64,000 nt of DNA, from the NCBI GenBank assembly GCA_016081115.2, contig CM071926.1:14583971-14647970 (forward strand), given 5' to 3'. Numbering within the stretch: position 1 is the first letter of the stretch; every line of letters begins with the position of its first letter. The translations under genes and the position numbers were made by a program. Of the stretch, positions 49,208 to 60,665 are shown piece after piece. The notes under the pieces were generated by a model. That model searched no databases. It worked only from the letters and a program-made list of their open reading frames with translations, and had not been told where the DNA came from. The stretch comes from Rehmannia glutinosa (Eukaryota; Streptophyta; Magnoliopsida; Lamiales; Orobanchaceae).

Positions 49208-49860
49208 TGTGTAAGTGGTGCTATTGAACAAAACACGTCAAGTCGTTTTATCTTTGGGAACATTACGTCGTATCGTGAGCACTAGCTGGAATATATTTGT
49301 AGCGCCATTTCTAGCTTGTTTGAATATTAATGTATAAATAAGGAATTGAAATAGAAATACTCTGAAGAATGCTTAAAAATATGGAATAATAAAAATCTTG
49401 CTTTTTTTTTTTTGAAAACTTTGCAGCGAAATTAAATGCTTATAACTGAAATAATTATTTATCCAAAAATATTCATTCTGGAAAATAAAACGACATTCGA
49501 CATTTAATAAACTAAAAAGTCAAACTTTATAAATAAGAGAAACTGAAAGACATGAAATCTTGAAAGACGTGGGTTTCCGAGTCACTGCGTCGTGCCATCT
49601 CCTTCCTCATCTGGGTTCCAATCTGAAAACATTCAACATTCGTGGAATGAGCTAAAGGAGCTCAACAAGTAATCTCATGCATGAATGCATGCCTAATGCA
49701 ATATCTTACATTTATACCTTGAAAGACTTTACATTTTCTTTACTTAAAAACCTTTCACATTCATACTTAAAATATTGTCTTTCTTTTCGTAAAACATTCT
49801 TAGGACGCGAGCTCACTTGGTGACACATTGTTCTAATCAGGGTCGCAGTGGGCCTTGTTA
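49208..49860. other. Continuation of the older copia-type LTR and further repeat-like spacer
   Basis: Starts with text that continues the LTR remnant broken at 28402 (AGTCGTTTTATC, GGGAACATTACGTCG to about 49300). From 49550 to 49860 there is a stretch (GGGTTTCCGAGTCACTGCGTCG, CATGCATGAATGCATGCC) that looks like another retrotransposon LTR, unassigned. Confidence 0.35.
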
Positions 49861-49876
49861 TTTGGAACCCGACTAA

Positions 49877-50097
49877 CATTTTGCCCGAAGGCCCATTTCC
49901 TTTCATTTTGCCCGAAGGCCCATTTTCTTTCATTTTGCCCGAAGGCCCATTTTCTTTCATTTTGCCCGAAGGCCCATTTCCTTTCATTTTGCCCAAAGGC
50001 CCATTTCCATTCGTTTTGCCCAAAGGCCCATTTCCATTCGTTTTGCCCGAAGGCCCATTTCCATTCGTTTTGCCCGAAGGCCCATTTCATTGAACAT
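49877..50097. repeat. 27-bp minisatellite, about 8 copies
   Basis: Consensus TTTTGCCCGAAGGCCCATTT plus TCNTTCA, strict 27-bp spacing (GCCCGAAGG at 49883, 49910, 49937 and onward). The unit is a multiple of three with no stop in any phase, so all six frames stay open (for example ILPEGPFPF repeated). Later units vary in step (CCCAAAGG, CATTCG), showing the array grew by unit duplication. Confidence 0.93.
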
Positions 50098-50296
50098 TAA
50101 CATTAGCCGCAAGCGGCACATTGTCGGAACGCCGGTCCCCCGCGCCCATTTCCCACTCACTCTAGCATCATAGAACAATGTACACCCATTTCTTTGAAAA
50201 ATATTATTAATTCTAAACTTTAAGACTTGACTTGACTTAATATATGGATGTTCGTGAAATAATATGAACATACATTAACATGATGCATGAACATAA

Positions 50297-50535
50297 TTGA
50301 TGCAATTAGGAAAAATCCTGCATTCATTCAGTTAGAGAAAAACTCTACATTCATTTAGTTAGGAGAAAACCCTATATTCAATTAGTCAAGGGTAAACCCT
50401 ACATTCAATTAGTTAATTAGGAGAAAACCCTATATTCAATTAGTTAGGAAAAACCCTACATTCAATTAGTTAAGAGAAAACCTTATCAATTAGCTAGGGA
50501 AAACCATACGTTCAATTAATTAAGGGAAAAACTTA
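50297..50535. repeat. Degenerate ~34-bp tandem repeat, about 7 copies
   Basis: Units of the form AATTAGTTAGGAGAAAACCC plus TATATTC or TACATTC with length variation. It follows the 27-bp minisatellite by 200 bp. Confidence 0.8.
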
Positions 50536-51044
50536 TGTTACACTATTAAAAGGAATTAGATGCCTAGTTTCTCAAGAGTCGTGTTACACATATAAATCCC
50601 TCAACTATATAGATTTATATATGAATAGTCACCAAACTTTTAATTAGTATATGATTACAGTTGGAGGCACGTGATTAAGACTCATGGTACTATGTCAAAT
50701 TCCACTGCACACAATTACTACTCTACATTATTATATATATATATAGAGATTGGTTCAAATGGGACACCCCCTCTTATATGAGACGGTGGGGACTAATCCA
50801 AGCCACTGAATTTTTTTGATTGATGGTGTAGATTTAATGACTAAAAAAATAAATAATGACTTAAACTGATAATTATAAGGGTAAAATAGACAATATATAT
50901 GATATCCAAAACTACCATAAACGTTTCCTACAAAATAGGGATTTGCTTACTTACCTAATCAACAAAATCGTGTGAGGAGCGATTTTTGGATACAAAATCG
51001 TACAAAATAGATTTAACGTTCTTATATCACCATTATGTAATTCT

Positions 51045-51133
51045 GTCACCCCATCTTCTTCACCTGCTGGAATTACTTCTGAAATCCTTTCACAATTCTC
51101 GATTTTTATTTCCACAAGATTTTTATTTCTCAT
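51045..51133 (-). pseudogene. LRR fragment of an NBS-LRR resistance gene, copy 1
   Basis: The minus strand encodes NLVEIKIENCERISEVIPAG followed by EEDGVTE, the LRR type (NLxEIxIxNCExxxEVI) found in the C-terminal LRR of coiled-coil NBS-LRR proteins. Truncated on both sides; part of the captured DNA in the 50751-52965 element. Confidence 0.65.
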
Positions 51134-51591
51134 TCAGTTGCATTTGTGCAATTCTTTTCAAAGAGTAGTCGAGCACTGAGCGGCATCCAATGGGACTTTC
51201 AGTGGTATGCCAACTTCAAACTATCTTCGCTTGGACTTGAAATTTTAGCGGAGTACACAATTTTGGTATCTATAACTTTGATTCTTCCTAGTGTTTCACT
51301 TATATTTCTATTGACAACTTTTTCAAGTTTACTTGTCTAGCAGTTTAGATTGATAGCTTTCATGAATGCTACTTTTGATTGTTGTAGTAATTTTAAATCA
51401 GTTTTCAAATTTGAGTTTTCTTGTTTTGTGTGGTTTGGTTATAATTATTTGCCATCCTAATTGAATTTGATATGATGAATGATTATTTACTGTGTCTATC
51501 CAAGTCCATACAAGAATACTGAGGTTTTTAGCTTTTGAATCTTTTCTAGCTTATATCTCCATTATGTAATTATGTCACTCCATCTTCTTAA

Positions 51592-51801
51592 TTATCCTGC
51601 TGCAATTACTTCTGAAATCTTTTCACAGTTCTCGATTTTTATTTCCACAAGGTTTCTTAGGTGCCGCAACAACTCAAGTGGGAGGAGCGTCTTGAGGTTG
51701 TTGCATGCTTTGGCATGCAATACTTTAAAAGGCGGCGGAGGCTCGTCGTAGTCAAAGACGCCATGAGAACATGCCATCTTGAAGGTCTCTCTTACTTTCA
51801 T
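51592..51801 (-). pseudogene. LRR fragment of an NBS-LRR resistance gene, copy 2
   Basis: A 69-aa open piece with VLHAKACNNLKTLLPLELL and HLRNLVEIKIENCEKISEVI. It overlaps in sequence with copy 1 (about 85 bp, same orientation, roughly 530 bp apart) and extends further toward the N-terminus, so one stretch of the captured gene is present twice. Not a gene: no NB-ARC domain, no LRR array, no start in context. Confidence 0.7.
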
Positions 51802-52188
51802 GGCGGAGTATCTTTGCGGGAAAAACGTTATGGTGGAGAAGGGAGCGGAAAAAAAGGGTTGTTGTGTCGGAAAGGTGAAGATTGATATAGTATTAGAATG
51901 TTGTATAATTAGTGTGCGGTTTTCTTTGCGTAATTAGTATTAGAATGTTGTATAACTAGTGCGGTTTTTTGCTTGCTTTTTTTTTTTTTTGGTGGAAAGG
52001 CTATATATATATCTGTAAAACCAAAGCAAGAATGTATGTATACTCACTATAGATTTTATGTGTGTTTAGTGATATGTTAATGTAACACGATGTATAATTA
52101 GTGCAGTTTTACTGCGTACATAGTATTAGAATATTGTATAATTAGTGCGAGTTTTCTTTGTGTAATTAGTATTAAAATATTATATTAG

Positions 52189-52610
52189 AACGTGTTTAAT
52201 CCTTCCAAATAATTTAGGATGATATACGATGTACATACTAAGTCAATAAGAACATGTTTAATCCTTCCAAATAATCTTTGTTTAATCACTTTAATAATCT
52301 TGTGTGGTTAAGAGCGTTATCTTGTATAAATGTCGAAATTTCACTTTGTACAATATATTTATTTTTGTGTATTGAAGTGCATTTATTTTATACAAAAAAT
52401 TAAGAACGTGTTTAATCCTTCCAAATAATTTAGGATGACATACAGTATACATACTAAGTCGATAAAAACGTGTTTAATCCTTCCAAATAATACTGTTTAT
52501 TCACTTTAATATTACTGTGCGATTAGGGCATGTTCGCTGTATAAAAATTTAAATTTCACTGTACTATATATTTATTTCACTGCGTATTGAATTGCATTTA
52601 TTTTATGGAA
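52189..52610. repeat. 215-bp tandem duplication
   Basis: AACGTGTTTAATCCTTCC starts both copies (52189, 52404). They stay alignable through TATTTATTT...GCATTTATTTTAT. Inside each copy the 5' motif recurs once more. Differences between copies again include CAG/CTG sites (ATACAGTATAC vs ATACGATGTAC). Confidence 0.8.
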
Positions 52611-52962
52611 AAAATAACACTATAATTTAGAAATTGTCTGCCTTTTTTTTTGGGCTTATTGGGTTTGATTTGGTAAGATTTTTGTTGCAATTATTTTGTG
52701 TTTATCACATTTTGAAAGGATATAACTTCCCCTTAAATTTAGGAGCCGAAAAAGGTAAAATAATACCTACCTTCTACACTAAAATATAAAAGACATATTT
52801 GCCCTTAATTAATAATTCAAAAATAATATAAATTACCATTTTAAACTCTTGCATTAACTAATTGCCTAAAATAGTGGGATTAATCTGAATCATCCAAAAG
52901 ATCAATCCAACGGTTATAATAAATCCCCACCGTCTCATATAAGGAGGGGTGTCCCATTTGAA

Positions 52963-52966
<4 letters not shown>

Positions 52967-53006
<40 letters not shown>
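52967..53006. repeat. (TA)n microsatellite
   Basis: About 38 bp of alternating TA between the right end of the 2.2-kb element and the next repeat start (GGGATATGATCAAATGAGA at 53007). Confidence 0.9.
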
Positions 53007-53009
<3 letters not shown>

Positions 53010-53867
53010 ATATGATCAAATGAGATCAGACCCTTTAGGTAAGAACATAAGACCATATTTAGACCATTTGATTTAATAATCAATGGTCCAGTTTTACTCC
53101 TCATTTTAGGCATTGGCGCCTCATTTAAGGGCATTACGGTAATTTCATTGTAAAATGTAAGGGATATATTTGTAATTGGACGTGTTTTGAATTTAGTAAC
53201 TCAAATTCTTCCTTATCTCATCCGTGATTTGTGCAACATCTCTCTCTGTGGAATTCTCCTCTAAAATTTATCTCAATAGAAATTCTCTCAAATAGAAATT
53301 CTCCATCAACATCAACCTCTCCACCGACGACGCCGATGAAGGCGACGAAGAGGCAAAAAGGATCGACCGCTTATGCTTACAATACAACCTTCTTTCGCCA
53401 CCGTCGTCGTCTCACCGAGTCACCACTCCGGATCGATAAGCTCCCAACCTTCTTCGATTTTTCATTTTTTCTTACGGAATTTATTCCGAATGTATACGAT
53501 CTTTTTACATGTGTGTTTATATGCACATGTATATTATGAGATTTCGGGATTAGGTTTATAATGTGTTAGAGTTCATAAATTAAGTTGTTCATTGTACATA
53601 TGATTATGTAGTTTTTGTTCAATTTTGATGTTCTTGATAATAGGGTTCTATTTTGTGTTTTTGTGGTCGCTTTTATTATTTTAATTATTTTCAATTTTGG
53701 GTTTAAACATATATTTCATTATTCGATCTTGCCAATAGGTTTGATGAATATTTTTTTTGGGCTTTTTGTTGTTCTTATGTTGTGTGCTTGTAGTTTAGAT
53801 TTCTTTCGACTTCTCAATTCTGATTTATCTAGGGATATTTCGCACCTTCGTGCACTGTGATGTTAGT

Positions 53868-54060
53868 TGTGTAATTATGTATATTTAGTTATGAAATTAT
53901 GTGTGTTTAGTTGTATAATAATGTATGTTTAGTTATGTAATAATGTGTATTTATAAGTTATATAATGTGTGTATAATTATGAAATTATGTGTGTTTAAGT
54001 ATATAATCATGTGAACTTAGATATAGAATTCTGTGTGTTTAGCTATAGAATTACGTGTAT
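53868..54060. repeat. Degenerate AATTATGTGTGTTTAGTTAT repeat array
   Basis: Around seven imperfect units of roughly 25-30 bp; similar units recur at 54513-54575 and 54800-54870, so the motif has spread through this region. Confidence 0.75.
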
Positions 54061-54934
54061 CGATCGTTTGTGCAAGGACTCGACCACGAGCTCGGTGACC
54101 GAGCTCGATAAATTGAACAACTTTGACATGGTAAATCTTGGTAATTAATCTCATTGTTTTTTCAAATCTTTTCATTAATTACCAAGACCCTAATGTATAG
54201 TGTGTTTGAGTTTTTCTTCGATTTGTAAGAGCGAGCACATCTTTTTCGGTGACCTTTGATGTCGAGGTTTAACTTGCCATATTATCGACAACTCGTAAAT
54301 GCATCGGTGGAAGCAAAATGGGAGAAATATGGAGATTTCTTAGGACAAGTTGGTGAGCTTTTTTTGCTTTCAATCAATTATGCATGTTATTTTTTATCGA
54401 GTTCTAAATTGTGTTCTAAGGTATTAGAATTTGTACAAGATTTGCTGAAATATTTGTCCTGGCTATTATGTTTTTACTCAGCATCTATATGTCTTGGATA
54501 GCATACTGTCATGAAATTATGTGTTTTAGTTGTAGAATTATGTGTTTTTAGTTTCGTAATAATGTTTATTTAGTAATAGCACAGTGTTTTTCAAACCAAT
54601 GCATCAGCATATATACATTAAAGTATTTTTCTGTGAATTTGAAATTTGAATTGGAAAAGCTGAAGGACTAAACAATAAATTATTTGATACAATACAGTCA
54701 CCCATACACACCCCCCGGCCAACCCCACCCCAACCCCACATGTTTTTAGATTTTATAGTGATCAGAGTTAAAGATATGGGAAGATAATTTTTTAGTGCAG
54801 AATGAGTGTGTTTATATAGGTATGTAATTGTGTGTATTTAAGTTTGAAATTATGTGTAGTTAGTTAGTATGATATGGTTAATTATAATATATAGTCTGCG
54901 AAGTTTGAAGTTGTTTTCCATGGTATATTTTGCA

Positions 54935-55115
54935 GGTTCGGATGTTTTCAAACTACTTGGAGACTAAAGGCTGCCCGCAAATGGCTAGTGTTGTCCGGAA
55001 ATTCACCCCGTCTAGACTATGCATGCCTTGGAGAGATACCACAAACAAAGTTGATTGTGGTATATATGCCATGAGGCATATGGAGAGATACATGGGCGGT
55101 GGCACCAAGGGATGA
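54935..55115 (+). pseudogene. ULP1-type SUMO protease C-terminal fragment
   Basis: An acceptor-like TTTTGCAG precedes RMFSNYLETKGCPQMASVV and CMPWRDTTNKVDCGIYAMRH, the C-terminal catalytic block of the Ulp1 C48 peptidase family; the Cys of VDCG is the nucleophile position. After a TGA at 55113-55115 the reading continues for about 50 codons in matching style (SNELKDRCLEEARKFW). The catalytic His/Asp region is not recognisable upstream. Upstream exon-like pieces (54256-54350, FNLPYYRQLVNASVEAKWE) may belong to it. Confidence 0.65.
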
Positions 55116-55598
55116 GATTGTGGTTTGGAGAAGAATAATGCGTCTCAACTGTCTAACTTACGTACGAAGTACTCATCTGCAATAATCCTCCACCATAGCA
55201 ATGAGCTAAAGGATAGATGTTTGGAAGAAGCCAGAAAGTTTTGGACGGGGAAGATCGTATTGTAGTTTTGTTTTAAATAGACAACGTAGTATGCAGAATT
55301 GTCTATTTAATTGTGGAGACATTACATGCTTATTTAATTGAGATAAAAATGAAACCATCCCTCATTTAATTGTGGAGACATTACATGCTTATTAACTAAT
55401 AAGTGGGAATTGACACGTAACTACGTAAGAATTCAACAGCCTTAAAATCGGACTTATGGGAATAGGCCAATACTAACTGGAAAGGATTTTGCCCATCCAA
55501 GAATAAAGTCAGAATTGGGATTACATATCTATTGTGTAGGTATAGTTTTTTTGAGCCAAGTTTATTAACTCAGATTAATGATGGGATGAATCCAAAAC

Positions 55599-55735
55599 GA
55601 GATAATTATTTTTAACCACCTGAACTTTACCCTTTTTTACACTTCACAACCTATACTTTTATTTTTAACCTTTTGCATCTGTACTACGAAAATAATTACT
55701 CTTTGCAACTTTTGGACCATTTTGCCCACAGGATT
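55599..55735. mobile_element. Mutator-type MITE, left half
   Basis: Begins GAGATAATTATTTTTAACC and matches in inverted orientation the sequence ending at 63797 (TTTGGGTTGATTAAAAACG... then TTATCCC). Outer flank ATCCAAAAC (55590-55598) equals 63798-63806 exactly. Contains the CACTTCACAACC / TTTGCAACTTTT motif pair seen in the right half. The inner limit near 55735 is approximate. Confidence 0.75.
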
Positions 55736-56569
55736 TTATTCTTTAATAACAATAGTTCTAGTTATCCCTTTAAACTCTAATTTGTGGATTGCTCCATAAG
55801 GATAAATATATTGCATTATACAATAATCATAAAGTTTTTACTCCATAATCAATTTGTTTTTCGGATTTTTTTAGAAATAAGAACCCGATTTTTACGTAAC
55901 TTGTTTTGTTCGTGGCATTGTTACACCTACTTAGATCCAGTCTCTATTGAGGAGGTTTTAAATGGATCATGTCGGGTTTCGACCTATAAACTCAACAAGA
56001 CATACTTCTATCAAGATCTTATTTCAAGTATTTATCCGTATACAAATTAGGTCTTAAATGAAAATGAAAATAGTCCATTACGACCATATCGGCTGCCCAA
56101 CATGCTTAAAGTAAAATTAATAAATCCCTTAAAATTCATACCTCTTTTGGCCCAAAAGCGACCAGGGTTAAGTGGTTCGCATACGCCACCACGGTCGAAA
56201 AATTCGCCCCGGATCGTTTGACAAACGACTCCTTTGTTCAACCTCACCCTCGGGAAGATGATCGCAAGTTATCCGACTCCTTGAAACTTTCGGCCACGAC
56301 CTTGGTTCGTTTCCTACTCAAGGCGTAAAAGTAATTCTTCAAAGGGGATGAATTAATAGAACATTATGAACACATGTTGAAGCGAGAAAGCCTCTTTTTA
56401 TTAAGAACTTATAGAAATATTTATTACATTAGTAATCTCCTTTTGGGAGGAGAATCTTTTGGTTTAGCCTCTCATAGATGAGGCTTGCACTCGGAAATAC
56501 ATAAAACTTAAAAACTAAAACACTCAAAATATTACAAATTTTCTCTCAGAATTTATTATAAGAAAACTA

Positions 56570-58110
56570 AGGAAAATGTTCGATGTCCTCGACTTCCTTC
56601 AAATCCTGCATTTTATAGAGGTAAGTCAGGACTTGAAATTCGGACTTCAAATCTTGTTGAGATGTAAGGCGTCATCTGCTACGTCATACTCTGAATTATT
56701 ACTCGCTTGTTGTCTTCCTTCTCTTTCGCGTGACTCAACCCATGTGATGGTTGTCGGGGAATCTTTAAAAAGTTAGTCTGCGTGGTCCCCAGGAAAACGC
56801 GTCTTGTGGTAGGCCCTTGTCCTTTCAGTGTATGGTCTGTCGGTCGGGTTTGGGTGGAAACCTTTCCCAAACTCGGGTTCCTTCTGTTCGGGGCATGGAG
56901 CGGATCCGATCGATCCAACGGCCAACATGCGCCATGTTCTGAGAATTTCCGGTAAGTTTCTTTGCTCGTAGGAATCTTGTTTTCCCGGAGAATTCTCCTT
57001 TTGGTTTGAAGAGTTCCTCTGCAAATCTGTGGTTGATCCAGTCATCGAATTCAAAAGGAAAGATCCGTTCGTCAGTGCGGAAGAACTTGAATGGATATTT
57101 GACTTTGTCCATTTCGATTAGACAAACCCAAAGACCCCATGCTCGTCTTGTAGAAGCTTCGTCTTGAGAAAATGCTCCTACTAACATCTTTGGTCCTTCT
57201 TAGGTGAAAGTTTGCGCTTAATGTATTTTAAAGCATTTCCATCCGGTCTTCTTAGCTTGATGAAATGAAAAGCTTCATTAAAGCCTTTCTTATTTGGTTC
57301 GGGAGAGTCACTTTGATAAAATACGAGTTCAAAATATCGCCTCACGGCCAAGTGTGGATTATTGGCCCAGGTCTCGTAAAGCGCTTCCCCAATCCATTTC
57401 GGTAATTTTGAAATTTACGGGAATCTGGTGACACGGTATAGATTGAAGCTAAAGCTCAAAAGTATACCATTCTTGTACTTCATTTGGATGACTTAGGGTT
57501 TCATCCAAACTCTTGGATACTTGCACGAGATATCAACCATTGTTTTTTCGGGTTAATACCTTGTCTTGTAACTAATTTCTCCCATTTGTTGATATACCTG
57601 CATAGGAGAAATCTTAATCTCGTCGTTTGAACCTTAGATTTGCACATGTGGCCTAAGATTCAACTCTCCCTCTTTTACCCCGGAGGTCTTTGGGTTGACT
57701 TGAAGACTCGGGTTGTGACAGGAGCTTCAACATTCGATTCTGATTTGTACACCCTCGGGGGATGCATCTGCAACACTTGTGATTATGGTACTTGAATCCA
57801 TAACCTCCGGGTTAGAGCCCGTACTCTCTCGGCCCCTTTTTGCACAAGTAGGAGATGCGGCTGGAAGAAGGCCCTTGCGGCGCTAAGAACAATTGTCCGG
57901 CTGGCATGCTCGTATTTGACTAGAAAGCGGTTTCGGTCGGTCAGACTGTTGAAGTCGTCCGCCACAACTTACGCATTGAGACATAACGTCCCAAAATCTC
58001 GTTCTAGACTCTCCAGGTTTTCCCTGAGATGTCTTACTCGTTTAAGGACTCGTCGACAGCAGCGTCCTTCCATCTCGTGTCAAGAAATGCAAGAATATTT
58101 TCATGAGATT
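56570..58110 (-). pseudogene. Pararetroviral 3' ORF remnant, unidentified
   Basis: Coding-like minus-strand pieces downstream of RNase H, the longest at 57187-56825 (120 aa) and another at 57965-57783 (starts MADDFNSLTDRNRF). The position matches where caulimovirids place the inclusion-body/transactivator gene, but I see no diagnostic motif, so no function is assigned. Confidence 0.4.
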
Positions 58111-58199
58111 TTATAATGACAATATCATAATCATAATATTGACATTGACTTGCCATCTAAAATCGAGCCTTTTCGGTTTTGATTCAATTTTGTTTTTTG

Positions 58200-60140
58200 A
58201 AAAGCCTTGACACTAGAATTATCAATTTTTAAAGTAAACTTTTTAGCGGTAAAAATAGAGGCCATTTTTAAAAGCCTTTACATTTTGCAAAGAATTCTTT
58301 TCGTTAATATGCCAGGAGTTGCTTCACTAGGGGTGAATAAACCGCTGCAATATCTGCATGGCACTTCTTCATTTGGTGTGACCTTAGTAAGAAGCTGCTT
58401 TGCCCACCAATCATCACTTGGCATCGTGTAAAGAACCAGTTCATCCTCGTCTTGGGAATTGCAAGTTTTGGAAGCTTTTTACAAACTTCTTTAAGTTGCT
58501 TGATTCCTTCTTGATGTTCATCTTCCCATTTGAATCTTGCATCTTTTTTTTTTTAAGTAATGGGCTAAACACCTTCTGTAGTATCTAGATTGTTAATAAA
58601 CATTCAGCCAAAATTAACAACTCAAGAAAACTCTGAAGTGCTTCTTGTCTTTCGGTGTATCACGGAAATCCTGTATTTTTTCCACAATATGATTACGTAG
58701 AATAATTCAGATTCATCGATTTCAATTCAGAGGAATTCAATGTCTTGTTGCGATTACACTTCTTTTAAAGCACTAATCCTTCTTTGTGACAAACATCACG
58801 AAAATATTTCCAAATGTTTGAGATGCTCCTTCATGTTCTTTGATGCGATTAGAATGTCGTCGATATATACGAACATGGCGAAATAATCTTTGAAAAGATT
58901 ATCCATCTTTCTTTGATATATACGGGGTGCGTTAGCCAATCCCATAGGCATCACGTTCCAAATATAGTGTCCCTGTGGTGTAGAGAAAAAATTTTGTAAA
59001 CTTCTTACTTTCTTCCTCCCATCTTAATCGGTAGAATCCGGACTTGCAATCGAACTTTGAGAATATCTTGGCACCTTTGATCTGATTAACGGATGTTCTC
59101 TGCTTGGGATATAGTATCGTCGAACTCCAAAATGTTATTAATCCCTTTGTAATTAATAACAAGTCTTGGCTTTCCTCTTTTGATTTCTCCATGGTTTTCG
59201 ACTAAAACCCTGGGCTCTTTGTATGGAGAAACTCTGGTGAAATTAACTTAAAGGTCAAGATGTTCCTTAAGTATCTTTCTCGCATATCCTCACGATCCTC
59301 CTGGTTCATAAGGATTGGTTTGAATCTTACGAACTCGTACTCCTTTCCAGGTTTAACCTTTAAGGATGCTTTAAGCTCGTTTTATCCCACCAAGCCAAAG
59401 GATCTTCATTGTAATTCCTTTGGATCTTCTTCTTGATATCCTCGAGTGATATTTGTTCTTCTATGGTTACATCACTCTGTGGATTCTCCATTATACTCAT
59501 CCATAAGTCTGCAATGGCTTACGGAGTAACTCGTTCTTCACCTTGCACTGAATGAATACAAGTTGTTATCCCATATCTTTTGATCCTTACGAATCGAACC
59601 AAATTGTCTATAGGATAATAATGCTTCACCAAATTTTCTTCGATCCGCCATTTTTGGATTGCGAAGTTTGGCTTCATCACCACGCTTTTTGCGAAAATTA
59701 ATGGGCATTTTTCGGTAAAATGCTTCCCATGATCTACGAACAATAATCTTATGATCACATAAGGTTGTGAAAATAAGTCTTCTTGTCTCATTCTCTGTGT
59801 GAATCGCTTGAATGTTTGTAGGAAATTGTTTCCTAGCAAAATATACACTTTTTGTATCATGGAAATAGATTGGTGGCGTCTTTACTTTGTACCATAAGTC
59901 TTGCCGCGCCTCCGATCATTATTTACGCTTGTTTAATTCCTGTTAAGGATAAGAATCCTTTTAGAGAAATCTCTTCTGCAATAGCTGGTAAATCTTCTCC
60001 AATTTCTTTAGGAAAAACATCAAAACTGCGAGTACATATTCCGGCACCTGAATCAATATAGGCGGCGAAATACTCGGCCTTGTATTCGGCATATAACATT
60101 CCGATAGAAATGTATATGGAGAATGGACTAGTGGTCATCG
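58200..60140 (-). pseudogene. Pararetroviral protease-RT-RNase H remnant
   Basis: In viral order: aspartic protease with YIDSGAGIC (active-site DSG) at 60138-59923; degraded linker; RT fingers/palm with KIFSKFDCKSGFYRLRWEE near 59070 and an intact YIDD box with FVYIDDILI at about 58850-58880; RNase H with ELVLYT and SDDWW at about 58370-58440. Numerous stops and frameshifts; cannot encode an enzyme as it stands. Confidence 0.85.
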
Positions 60141-60665
60141 ATTACGTATCTTTTATTAGCATTTGTGAACTCCATTCCGTCTTGTAATCTTTCCCAAGGT
60201 TTATGTTCCTCAAGAAATTCAATTCCCGGTATTAATTGTTCTGGGGATCTTTCTGCGCAACTCTGTGATAGTAAGCTCAATTTCTCCTATCTTGAGGCTT
60301 CCTTGATACCTTCCAACGATTGGTTGTTGGAGATAATATAAAACATCACAAGGAAAAATGTTATCCTTTTGAGTGATGTCGAATATTACTTCAACCTCTC
60401 GCCATCATACGGACATTTCAGCTCTCTCTTTGTTTTAAAAACATCGGGGATTATTTGAATTGTACTTGGTCTCCTTTCTTCCCAACGGCACTACTCACCA
60501 TTCTATCTTCTTTGGAAAGACATCCTTCTAGGCTCAACTCGAGACTCCGACTTTTGTTGAAGGCTGGTTGATCTTGAATTATCATATCAATCTCCTTAAT
60601 AGTTGGAGATTCAATGATTTTTCAGTAACACCACCCTGGCAAAGTCCTCAAAGATTCTTGGGACT

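Larger units (their letters stand above)
50751..52965. mobile_element. 2.2-kb TIR element carrying NBS-LRR gene fragments
   Basis: Long inverted ends: TGGTTCAAATGGGACACCCC then TTATATGAGACGGTGGGGA at the left, and the reverse complement ending at 52965 (about 39 of 41 matching). Both sides abut (TA)n tracts, so the target duplication is not resolvable. The inside holds two resistance-gene pieces and a 215-bp tandem duplication but no transposase. It looks like a non-autonomous, gene-capturing (Pack-type) element; superfamily uncertain, Mutator-like suspected. Confidence 0.75.
53007..55590 (+). mobile_element. Element-like region with a ULP1 protease remnant
   Basis: Begins at a (TA)n junction with GGGATATGATCAAATGAGA, a start style seen in high-copy plant repeats. 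It includes exon-like segments with splice signals at 54060-54140 and 54250-54350 and the ULP1 piece at 54935-55115. Plant Mutator-like elements (Kaonashi type) often carry a ULP1-like gene, so this may be one; no transposase domain and no matching right end were found, so the boundary is a guess. Confidence 0.4.

Noticed and set aside
49877..50097. CRISPR-like array
   Set aside because: Units are contiguous 27-mers without spacers, in a plant nuclear context.
51592..51801. A small NBS-LRR gene
   Set aside because: Only one or two LRR units, no NB-ARC, duplicated inside a TIR element.
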